Shown here piece after piece: positions 10,030 to 18,223 of a stretch of DNA of 64,000 bases. The stretch comes from Phytomonas francai. Taxonomy: Eukaryota; Euglenozoa; Kinetoplastea; Trypanosomatida; Trypanosomatidae. Below the pieces are notes generated by a model that worked only from the letters and a program-made list of their open reading frames with translations, was not told the origin of the DNA and did no database searches. The position numbers and the translations under genes were made by a program. The stretch covers positions 1,723,171-1,787,170 of the forward strand of contig MJCC01000001.1 in the NCBI GenBank assembly GCA_001766655.1, given 5' to 3'. Positions within the stretch are counted from its first letter, which is position 1; every line of letters starts with the position of its first letter.

Positions 10030-10938
10030 TTAAAGCACTGCTTTGAAAAAAAGAGCTATCATTAATCCTGCAATGAGAACGAGCATAAAAAGTACACATA
10101 TCTTAAAGGACCCAGCGCTTTGGTACTTGGCTGCCTGTTCCAGCTCTATTCTTGCTTTTTGAACACGTGTGTGTGTGACATTCATATTGTAATCTATCCG
10201 ATCCAATATAGTGCCTTGCTCTATAACCAGAAAACCTAGGTCCTTAAACATTTCGTGTAACGATTTAATCGAGGAGTAAATCCTCTCAAACTCTTTCACA
10301 CGCTCCTGAGCCATTTGTTGATTTAACATGATCGTTTCAATTTGTTCCTGTGGCATACCCTTTTGGAGATACTGGTCCATAAGTGCATCATTTTCCAGTT
10401 GCTGCTCAATGGACTTTTGACGGTTCCCTCCTGCCCAGCGCTGTGACACAGCCTGTTGCTTTTTAACGTCCATCATGTATCGCCGTTGCTTCTCCCGGTA
10501 GATTTTGCTGATTTGGGAGATTTCGTTGACTAAACACATCTTAACGTTTCGAAGGATACTAAGCTCGGCGTCAGTTCCGTTGTCTGGAAGGTCCCACATG
10601 TAGCACACCTCAACCTCATTGATATACCTCTCACTTTCTTTGAAGAGCCGGTCAATGATGTCTTGGGCCTGCTCAATCTGCGCTTCCTCCTGGATCTCGT
10701 CTCGAGATGAGCTGAATTCAACCCTAAGGTGGCTTTTATGAAGTTTCTCAAGAATATCCACTTGTTCTTGAATCTTTTTCTCGATGAAGCGGACATCATT
10801 CATTTTCTCAACCCAGAGTGGCACTACGTGCACAGAATGTGCTCGCTTCTCTTCAATCAACAGCTCTTCATCCTCAGGCCGAGAAGGCCGGTTTGTTCTA
10901 AATTTTAAAAATTCATTCGTACGGTCCCTCGTGGCCAT
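10030..10938 (-). CDS. Qa-SNARE of the syntaxin-16/Tlg2 family
   Basis: A 302-residue tail-anchored t-SNARE. The SNARE helix (about residues 205-265) contains LVIEQGTILDRIDYN, close to the sequence at the ionic zero layer of syntaxin-16/Tlg2, with Gln in the expected place. A single hydrophobic anchor (about 276-298) ends the protein. The N-terminal half has the PLWVEKMNDVRFIEKKI region that begins the Habc bundle in this family. Syntaxin-16/Tlg2 drives endosome-to-trans-Golgi fusion. The open frame begins two codons earlier at a GTG. I take the ATG at 10938 (MATRDRTNEF). TRAPPII, encoded in part at 3168, acts on the same compartment, but kinetoplastid gene order rarely reflects function. Confidence 0.88.
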   Translation of the reverse strand: MATRDRTNEFLKFRTNRPSRPEDEELLIEEKRAHSVHVVPLWVEKMNDVRFIEKKIQEQVDILEKLHKSHLRVEFSSSRDEIQEEAQIEQAQDIIDRLFKESERYINEVEVCYMWDLPDNGTDAELSILRNVKMCLVNEISQISKIYREKQRRYMMDVKKQQAVSQRWAGGNRQKSIEQQLENDALMDQYLQKGMPQEQIETIMLNQQMAQERVKEFERIYSSIKSLHEMFKDLGFLVIEQGTILDRIDYNMNVTHTRVQKARIELEQAAKYQSAGSFKICVLFMLVLIAGLMIALFFKAVL

Positions 10939-11840
10939 TTCCACAGTCTTTATTCTAACTTCACAACTAATATTTTATAATTCTTGTAATCGTGTATTAT
11001 CTCAGAAATAAGATTAACACCTAAGGACAGCTTAGTTTTCCCAATAGAAATATTTTTTTTAAGGAGAAACCTAAAAAAATAAATAAAGGTATAAAAAAAA
11101 ACTATTTCATCGACTAATAAATTCTCTACACACATTCAATAGTAATTAAATCGCAAGAACACAACGCGCACACTGCTCACGACAGACGATCGTTGAGAAA
11201 ATATCAATATTTCACCAGTACTAAAGATTTTCCACTTGTCGGACTTTTAACAATTACCACAGTTTTTTATATCTTTTCTGTTTTTGCCCAACTTCTATAG
11301 ATTCGTCTTAAGATTTATTTCAGTCATAATATCGTATCAAATTCATAAATAAATTTGGGGAGAGAGGAATAGTCAAAAAAAATTTGTATGGTTCTTTTGG
11401 TGCGAACGCACGAATTAATTTTAGGCTATGGCCAGATAAAACCATCACAAGGGAACGTAAATATATATATATATATATATAAATATAAATTGGAAATTAG
11501 ATATAGACGCCCATAGAGCTCTTGCCGGTGTAGACTAAGGGAAATACAGCGCACGAAGGCGGAAAACAACGGAAAAATGAAAAAGACTGCATTTTTAGAA
11601 AAATAAAGAAAATTGTATAAATACTTCGTAGAGGCTCCCCACTTTGGATTTTTTTTTTTGCTTTCTGTTTGCTACAACGAAGTAAAAAGGCGATGATAAA
11701 CTTATATACTTTCTGATGGTTTTATATTTCTTCTACGAAACGATATTATTCCTTAGCATTCAATAGGCACGCCCTCAATGACGCGAATTCCTTCAGATCC
11801 ACACGAGACACCACTCTGGCGCGACTCCACAACAGGGTAG
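10939..11840. other. Intergenic spacer, syntaxin-16 to galactokinase
   Basis: About 900 AT-rich bases with an (AT)10 run at 11461-11480, a T10 run near 11649-11658, and poly-A tracts at 11058 and 11092-11100. The T run lies within the 3' UTR of galactokinase. No coding frame, tRNA or snoRNA was recognised by eye. Confidence 0.6.
11461..11480. repeat. (AT)10 microsatellite
   Basis: Ten perfect AT units in intergenic DNA between the galactokinase stop and the syntaxin start. It could fold as a cruciform, but no function is claimed. Confidence 0.95.
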
Positions 11841-13295
11841 TTAGATTTTGCTGGCCGAGTTGAGAGAAGTGAGCGAGACGGAAAAGACGCCGCTGCCCAG
11901 CTGGTCCACCTTGTAGACCTTGTTCTCGACGTTGAAGCGCTTCTTGAACTCTTTGCGGATGTGCTGGATCACACGGTCGCGCTCGCTGCGCTCCACAAGC
12001 GTGATAACGCAGCCTCCGAAGCCGCCGCCCATCATGCGGCCACCCGCCACCGCCTTCTCTCCGCGAAGGAGCTCGTGAACGAAGTCGATCTCCGGCGTGG
12101 TGTTCCTGAGCTGCTTCTTCATGCCCTCGTGTGCTTCGTTGAGCAGGGCCCCGACCCTCTTCAGGCGCTCCGCCTGCGATAGCTCCGGCGTCCGCGAGGG
12201 GTCCGCCACCCTCTTGAACTCAAGGGTCCGAAGCTGCTCCTGGATCTGGTACGAGCCGCGCTCGAATTCACCGACAGTCAGGTGAGGCTTGGCCTTGTTC
12301 ATGAGGTCCTCCGCTTGGCTGTGGCAGCTGCCGAACGCCTCAGGGTGGCGAACCCACTCCGTAAAGGTGAACGTCTTCTTGCCACCGAATACATGCTCGG
12401 TTATCTTCTTCTCCGCGTTCTCCTGGTCGCTGCGCAGGGTGTTGTACACGTTCGCGGACTCACCGATCAGCTCGTGCTTGATCATGGAGTCGATGAGCAG
12501 GACGCAGTACTCGCCCTTGGTCCCCAGCACGTGCTCCAGGGAGCAGATCGAGTAGCTGAGGTCCTTGCAGTCCAGGAAAATGTACTTGCCCGCCTCCGCG
12601 AGCACGGACACGAACTGATCCATGATGCCGATGTTGACACCACAGAAGTCCGTCTCGATCTGGCGCCCCTGCTTCGCGAGCTGGATCAGTTCCTCAGAGG
12701 GCCTCCGGTCGAGGATGGCGTACTTCCGCCCGGGCGTCGGCTTCCTCGCCAGTTTGTAGCTCTGCGTCGCGCACACATCGATGGTCTGCAGGAGCGACAC
12801 GCCAAAGGCAGCCGAGGCGCTCATGCCCGCCCCGAGCGGCAGCGTGCCGTGCACCACCATGCAGAGACCCCGCAGCGGCTGCGCCCCGACGTCGATACCA
12901 AGCTGCTTGAGGCGCAGCGTCATGGCACCGCGAATGAACGTCTTCCACGACTTGTCCCCCTTTGCGGCTGTCTTGGGCTCGTTGATCGAGTCCAGCTCGT
13001 ACTTCTCGTTGTAGAGGGTCGAGTAGAAGCGCAGCTTCGGTTGCTTCTCGCTCACCAGGTGCTTCACGCGGCCCACAAGGATGTGCGTGCCGTCCAGCAC
13101 GGCCGCCGGGCACACCCACCCGTGCATGTAGTCCACGTGCTCGCCAATGAAGTTCACTCGCCCCGGCGCGAACGTGAAGAGCAACCACTCCACGTCGTCG
13201 CCACCAGGCTTCACGTGGAACTCCTTTTGGAAGACGGGGGTTAGCTCCCCCAGCATCTTCCTCAGCCGGTTGTCCGAGTAGCTTTCTCCAGGCAT
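11841..13295 (-). CDS. Galactokinase with a glycosomal-type C-terminus
   Basis: A 484-residue GHMP kinase that phosphorylates galactose with ATP, the first step of the Leloir pathway. All three family signatures are present: GRVNFIGEHVDYMHG (about residues 45-59, sugar site), LPLGAGMSASAA (152-163, ATP loop) and GGRMMGGGFGGC (about 420-431). IMDQF carries the expected Asp of the active site. The protein ends in Ser-Lys-Ile, a peroxisome/glycosome PTS1-type tripeptide. T. cruzi galactokinases are reported partly glycosomal, so glycosomal import is likely but inferred. Start: ATG at 13295. A GA-rich tract (TC on the coding strand) about 80 bases upstream gives a good candidate splice acceptor. 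The gene is much richer in GC than its flanks. Confidence 0.95.
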   Translation of the reverse strand: MPGESYSDNRLRKMLGELTPVFQKEFHVKPGGDDVEWLLFTFAPGRVNFIGEHVDYMHGWVCPAAVLDGTHILVGRVKHLVSEKQPKLRFYSTLYNEKYELDSINEPKTAAKGDKSWKTFIRGAMTLRLKQLGIDVGAQPLRGLCMVVHGTLPLGAGMSASAAFGVSLLQTIDVCATQSYKLARKPTPGRKYAILDRRPSEELIQLAKQGRQIETDFCGVNIGIMDQFVSVLAEAGKYIFLDCKDLSYSICSLEHVLGTKGEYCVLLIDSMIKHELIGESANVYNTLRSDQENAEKKITEHVFGGKKTFTFTEWVRHPEAFGSCHSQAEDLMNKAKPHLTVGEFERGSYQIQEQLRTLEFKRVADPSRTPELSQAERLKRVGALLNEAHEGMKKQLRNTTPEIDFVHELLRGEKAVAGGRMMGGGFGGCVITLVERSERDRVIQHIRKEFKKRFNVENKVYKVDQLGSGVFSVSLTSLNSASKI

Positions 13296-13799
13296 GCTTT
13301 CAAGATTGTATCGCTCGCTTGTCGTTATATTATTCTTTTCAGTAAGTTTTCAGGCTATTAAACTAACTAGCTACACAAGAGAGACGCAGAGAGAGAGAGA
13401 GGCGCAAATACAGGTGCCGTCACATGAAGGGGGGGGGGGGTACGACGTGGTGGACAAAATCAAAGGCCACGCGACAAATCCAACGCATCAGTGTAATTTA
13501 TTCAGGGCAGCAGTGGTAGGCGAAGCAGGTGCATGCCCTGCCCTTCCCACGCACCATCCTCTATTAATGCGTGCATACACGCACTTCAATCAGCTTGCAC
13601 TTTTTGTTCCCGCTGCGGTCGTCTGAGAGGGAAAGCGGTGCCTCACTATGGGGCGGTCAGCTCTGCACAGAACAAGCAGAGGCTGTGAAGATGGACTTCG
13701 TGGCTGGCGTCGCTATATTCTACTATTATAGGAGGTGTTCAATCGCTATTTTTTTTTACTGGCAAATTCTGGTAGAATCATGAATTTTTGTTCAACCTT
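13296..13799. other. Intergenic spacer upstream of galactokinase
   Basis: Contains the GA-rich tract at 13378-13401, a G12 run at 13429-13440 and a moderately GC-rich stretch (13500-13700). Plus-strand frames here (for example 13294-13626) have no recognisable features and I treat them as chance. Confidence 0.5.
13371..13401 (-). other. Candidate trans-splice acceptor of galactokinase
   Basis: On the minus strand the TC-rich tract 13401-13378 is followed by TTGTGTAG. The first AG is at 13372-13371, giving a predicted 5' UTR of 75 bases. Confidence 0.45.
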
Positions 13800-15593
13800 T
13801 TAGCATTTTTTGTGTTCTAAACTTCCTTTAATGAGAATTGGTAGCTCGCCCTTGACAATATCTAGTCCATTTTTTAACGATTCAATAATATATGCGGCAT
13901 TTTGAATTTCACTTTGCTGCTGTGATATTATATTTTCGGCGTTGTACAGTGAGGTCTCTAGTTGTTGTTTTTTATGAAATATATGATTGTAGTTGTACTC
14001 TAAATTCTGATATTCCTTTTGTATGTGAGCGAAATCAGCCATGACATTTGGCAGTATTGTTGTCATTTTATGGGTATCCGAAGTGGGCGATTCGGAAGTA
14101 TGAATTGCGGTAAGGCTGTTTCGTGCTAATTCATCCCTTTGGGTTCCTGATGGGGAATAAAAAGTGTTGTGAAACTTGTCTTGGAGCCCAGTGCCCTTGA
14201 TAATTGTGGGTTTGTGATCTTCACTCGGATTCGTAACTTCGGCTTTCTTAAACTTAGATTGGCACTCTCTTAATTCGAACTCTAACTGAAAGGATCGATG
14301 CTCGGCTTTCATTAAACTTTCTGAAAGCTGGGCTAGACGAATATCACGATCCTGTATGGCGTCTTCGTACATGGATCGCAGTTCTTCCTCTTTCTGTAGC
14401 ATCTGCTTGTTGACCTTCTCCATAGCGCGCTCGTTTTCCTTGACAATATTGTAGAGATTTTCACCGTGGTCATGACTTAGAGCTCGGAGCTTCTCTTGAA
14501 GTCTTTGGATTTCGGCTTGCCAGTCTTCTCCGTCACGAGCATGGGATTCCTTCTCTCTAGCATACAATGCTTCCAGCTTGCTCAATTTAGTCTCCATCAC
14601 CTTGATGGAAGCTCCATGGTCTCTTTCTAGGGAATTTTTTTTGGGCCCGATATATCTTTTATGTTTGTCTGGGAGCTTATCGTTGCGATTTAGTTTATCA
14701 TGCAATAATTCTTTCAGTTCCTTAACTTCTTTTTCAAGTTGAGATGATTTCTCCTCTGATTCCAATTTTAGCTGCGTAATCATGGACTGCAGCTTCTCAG
14801 TACTCTTACGCGTGTAAGTTTGAGAGACTTCATCCTGTGTTACAGATTCAACAACAAGGGTAGCACTCTGTTTTAAAAATAGACTACGATCCCTATAAAG
14901 AGATATTTCGGACACAGCATCATTCCCGTTTTTAAGTTCTCCATCATTACCATTATGCCATTGGCCTTCTACATCTGGCAAAGGCTTAAGGTTGGTTGTC
15001 GTCTGCACGGAGGGCCTATCCAACATCCGAGAAGCGATATCATCGGAGTGAGGAGCGACTAAAGTCATACTTTTATTTGCTTCAGGTGTGCAGCTGTTTT
15101 GTTGTCTCGCAGAAATTTCTTCCAGATTGTCAGAGTAGGTTTTATTGTTATTTTGACTGAGACTATCAAATGCAAGACGGGCAGACGCCTCGTCAGAGAA
15201 GAGCGCAGGAAGCAAGAGTGTCGTCGCATCATTACTCCCAGGTTTTGCATTTTTTTTTTTACTGTTAGTATTTTGATTAGTGTAAGTATCTACGCCTGTT
15301 CCTGTCACCTGACCACGAGGAGCTTCAAGGATTCGTTTACGAAATGTGTCGAAACGGAGTGCCCCAAAAACTTTTGAATGCGCACGATGCCACTGGCGCA
15401 AACAATTTTCATCATGAACATCACAAAGGGAATGGCATAGAAAATTGAAAGCCTCAACATATGAAGGCGAGAGCGAAACCACGTAAAAGTACTGATGTGC
15501 ATTTGTTGAAGGCTCGTTCAATGAGTTTTTATCTATGATAAAGTAAAAAATATGGCCGACATCGGAAGAGGTTGAAAGCTTACCTAACTCCAT
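13800..15593 (-). CDS. Coiled-coil orphan protein, 597 residues
   Basis: The family is not recognised. The first 95 residues look folded (IFYFIIDKNS, HQYFYVVSLSPSYVEAFNFL, then a Cys/His/Trp-containing helix). Residues 100-260 are Asn/Ser/Thr-rich and probably disordered. From about 265 to 445 the sequence is a strong charged coiled coil rich in Lys, Glu, Leu and Gln (for example QLEKEVKELKELLHDKLN). A second coiled coil lies near the C-terminus (about 520-575), and the protein ends in Lys-Lys-Cys. There is no transmembrane segment. A cytoskeletal or flagellar role would fit but is not shown. Start: ATG at 15593. Confidence 0.7.
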   Translation of the reverse strand: MELGKLSTSSDVGHIFYFIIDKNSLNEPSTNAHQYFYVVSLSPSYVEAFNFLCHSLCDVHDENCLRQWHRAHSKVFGALRFDTFRKRILEAPRGQVTGTGVDTYTNQNTNSKKKNAKPGSNDATTLLLPALFSDEASARLAFDSLSQNNNKTYSDNLEEISARQQNSCTPEANKSMTLVAPHSDDIASRMLDRPSVQTTTNLKPLPDVEGQWHNGNDGELKNGNDAVSEISLYRDRSLFLKQSATLVVESVTQDEVSQTYTRKSTEKLQSMITQLKLESEEKSSQLEKEVKELKELLHDKLNRNDKLPDKHKRYIGPKKNSLERDHGASIKVMETKLSKLEALYAREKESHARDGEDWQAEIQRLQEKLRALSHDHGENLYNIVKENERAMEKVNKQMLQKEEELRSMYEDAIQDRDIRLAQLSESLMKAEHRSFQLEFELRECQSKFKKAEVTNPSEDHKPTIIKGTGLQDKFHNTFYSPSGTQRDELARNSLTAIHTSESPTSDTHKMTTILPNVMADFAHIQKEYQNLEYNYNHIFHKKQQLETSLYNAENIISQQQSEIQNAAYIIESLKNGLDIVKGELPILIKGSLEHKKC

Positions 15594-15812
15594 TTACTGT
15601 AGCTTGGAACAGGAAGTTATCTATTTGACGTTAGTTTTCCCTCTTGGATGCGTTACATCAATATACAGTATGAAACATGAGGAATAAAGAGCATTGTTTA
15701 CCATTTTACAGCCATTTTTCCTAAGTACTAACGGAATGATTTTAAAAATTGAGTTTCATTACTAAAATTAACAACTTTAAATCTCTTACGATAAATAGGA
15801 AGCCAAGGCTAC

Positions 15813-17693
15813 TCACGATATAGGCTTGTCGGGTCTATCTTCAAGTGGCGGAGGCGACAGCATAGCAATCGAGGAGCCGTATCGTTTCTTTTCTTCTGCT
15901 CTAAGCTCTTGAATTAGAGGTAGGTTTCCTGGAGCAGGATCATCCTGCAAGGGGTTAATTTCGCCCTCCCTGGCATACTGCATTAAGCGTACCCCGAGCT
16001 GCCGGCCACTCCCTCGCTCGTAAAATGCCTCCCGTGAGCCTAAAAAGGTCCACGGCTGCGGGTGCATCGCGGTATCCACGATGTCGGGAAAATACGGAAT
16101 CGTGAAGGGTTTCATGAGGTAGACGAGCGGCTGATCCGCCTCATAGCGTCCCTTCTTTGAGGAGCGTCGAAAGCCAACGTTGGGCCGACGAAAGCACATA
16201 TCCGCGCGTGGCGCGACAAAGGCTGGCTGAGAAAGGTACGGATTTTCCGGATCCTCGACGCAGCGCATGAGGTTCGACTTGGGGTGTTTTGTCGGGATCA
16301 CGTTCTTAGGCCACAAGAGTGGGTTTCGCCATGGGCTGGTCTGGTGAACATACCGCATCAGCTCCTTGTTGTGAACCTTCTTGAGCAGGCTCTTGTACGC
16401 AGCCTGCATAACGGGATCATCTGGAAAGCTGTTCGCGGCCGCGGCCTGACATGCATCTGGAGTTGTCTGCGCGAGGGCTAGGTGAACCTTTTCCTCGACA
16501 ATGTCAGGATCAGGCGAGAATTCATCCGCCGGCAGAGACCCTGCTGTCTTTCCATCTGCACTGAATGGTGGTGCTATATCGGCAGCTTTCTCGTCTGTGT
16601 GTTCATCGACCAGTTCAGACGGATTGGTGGAAGGTTTCAAGACATCATCTGACGCTTTATCTGCGCGTTCAGAAGGCACGGATTGCATTTCAAGTGCCAG
16701 CTCTTTCTTCCATTCACGCAGCTCATCATCGAGCTGCGTTGGTGCTAGAGGAAAATGACGGACAGTCGAGAGCTCCTTCTGAGAGAATAACCTTTCCGAA
16801 AGCCGTTTTGCCTCGGTAAGGGTTAGCCTCTCACTCGCTAAAGTGTGCAAAGAGTTCATCACCATGTCAAACCGTAGTGTATCGATTCCACCCATTCGGA
16901 AGGCGCTAGTAACTAACACAGGATGATGAATTTCATTAAAAAGTAGCTCTTCTCGGATGTCTTGCACACGAAATGTATGAGTTGCATCATTACTTTCGTT
17001 GATTTGATCCGCCTTTGTAAGGACAATTGTAAAATTTGGGACCTCTCTCGACAAAAATTTCAGCATGTCAATGTCTTGAATATAGACCCCATTTTTGTAG
17101 TGGGCATCCATGCAGTAGTACAGCATCTTCAAGCTTGGCTGGCAACGCGCGAAGTTGCGCAGCAAGACCGCATGTTGTAGTAAGGTAGACCACGGAACCG
17201 AGGTCCCACCATAACCAGGGAGATCCGCGATGTTGAAGACGCCCCCGACGTTGAAGTAATTGATCGCATCTCGGCGAAGCTGCCGGTTTGACCGACTCAC
17301 GTGCGCCGTCGAGCGAAATAACGAACGCAAAAGGGAGGTTTTGCCCGCACGCTCGCGCCCAGCCAGCGCGACGAGCGGCATCGCGGGGTTACCATCCGGA
17401 ACGAAGGTGATGTTCGTGGCCGTGGCCGTGTGCAAGTGCCCTTTGCTAAAAATTTGATCGGCGAGCCGAGCCGTGAGGAGGTCTCGCGCATTGGATGTGG
17501 ACTCCACCGCCGCCTTCATATGAGCCTCTTTGCCAAACAAGTCCCGCCCCCGATCCCGACGTCGCTTTCGCATCCGCTCTTCTTTCGCCTTTTGTAGCGC
17601 CATTTTCGGGTGTCGGCGGTTTTTGTTGGTGAGTTGATGCGTTACGGAGGCCTCCGTCAAGTCCTGCCAACGAATCAAGCAGCGCCTAAGCAT
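15813..17693 (-). CDS. EngB/YihA-type GTPase with long C-terminal extension, probably mitochondrial
   Basis: A 626-residue protein with a TRAFAC GTPase core at about residues 100-270: G1 GRERAGKT (112-119), G3 DLPGYG (157-162, the EngB hallmark), G4 TKAD (226-229), then a likely G5 near VTSAF. EngB assists large-subunit assembly in bacteria and organelles. The N-terminus (MLRRCLIRWQDL and a run of Arg and Lys to about residue 50) resembles a mitochondrial presequence, so mitoribosome assembly is the likely role. About 330 residues follow the GTPase core: an acidic low-complexity linker, then a Pro/Arg/aromatic-rich region unlike bacterial EngB (about 200 residues in total). Start: ATG at 17693, which keeps the basic leader. 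Confidence 0.82.
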   Translation of the reverse strand: MLRRCLIRWQDLTEASVTHQLTNKNRRHPKMALQKAKEERMRKRRRDRGRDLFGKEAHMKAAVESTSNARDLLTARLADQIFSKGHLHTATATNITFVPDGNPAMPLVALAGRERAGKTSLLRSLFRSTAHVSRSNRQLRRDAINYFNVGGVFNIADLPGYGGTSVPWSTLLQHAVLLRNFARCQPSLKMLYYCMDAHYKNGVYIQDIDMLKFLSREVPNFTIVLTKADQINESNDATHTFRVQDIREELLFNEIHHPVLVTSAFRMGGIDTLRFDMVMNSLHTLASERLTLTEAKRLSERLFSQKELSTVRHFPLAPTQLDDELREWKKELALEMQSVPSERADKASDDVLKPSTNPSELVDEHTDEKAADIAPPFSADGKTAGSLPADEFSPDPDIVEEKVHLALAQTTPDACQAAAANSFPDDPVMQAAYKSLLKKVHNKELMRYVHQTSPWRNPLLWPKNVIPTKHPKSNLMRCVEDPENPYLSQPAFVAPRADMCFRRPNVGFRRSSKKGRYEADQPLVYLMKPFTIPYFPDIVDTAMHPQPWTFLGSREAFYERGSGRQLGVRLMQYAREGEINPLQDDPAPGNLPLIQELRAEEKKRYGSSIAMLSPPPLEDRPDKPIS

Positions 17694-18223
17694 GGTTTAG
17701 ATTTAGAAAAAACGGAATTCAAGCTAGGTTCCTTTTCTATATGGGCCTGTATTTCCCCAGCATCCCAACGTAAGGCTTCAAAAATAACACAATGATGCAA
17801 CTCTATAGAATGATCCCAGTCTTAAACATAAAAACCTATTTTTGTTTTAATAGGACTAGACCGAAAATGTGCGAAATATATGTTTTCCCCCGAAATGTGA
17901 ACAGGATGAAAGTAAAGCAGATATGACATAAGCATGAACATTTCACTAAATCTATTGTTTGATGTATTGTTAAGGTGCTTGGACACCTGGCATTAGCTAC
18001 CGTTATTAAACACACCCATTGTTCTTTTTTTTTTCTTAAAAGCTTCGTTATTTTGTCACCAAGTAGTGAAGGAAAGTATCGTCATACATAAGAGACGCAT
18101 TGCTCTTTTTTAAATAGGGAACTTTGTACATAAGTCTTATCATTCAAAATTTTCAGTGATGCATATATATATATATATATACTTTCATCTAGCACTGTGT
18201 GCTGTTCCTTTCGTCCAACGAGA
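17694..18223. other. Intergenic spacer with (AT)9
   Basis: AT-rich, with a T11 run near 18026-18036 and (AT)9 at 18163-18180. A minus-strand frame (18082-18387) overlaps the end of the neighbouring gene and has no coding character; I take it as chance. Confidence 0.55.

Noticed and set aside
12282..13244. 320-residue plus-strand open frame opposite galactokinase
   Set aside because: Shadow of a GC-rich gene; no recognisable domain, and galactokinase is certain on the minus strand.
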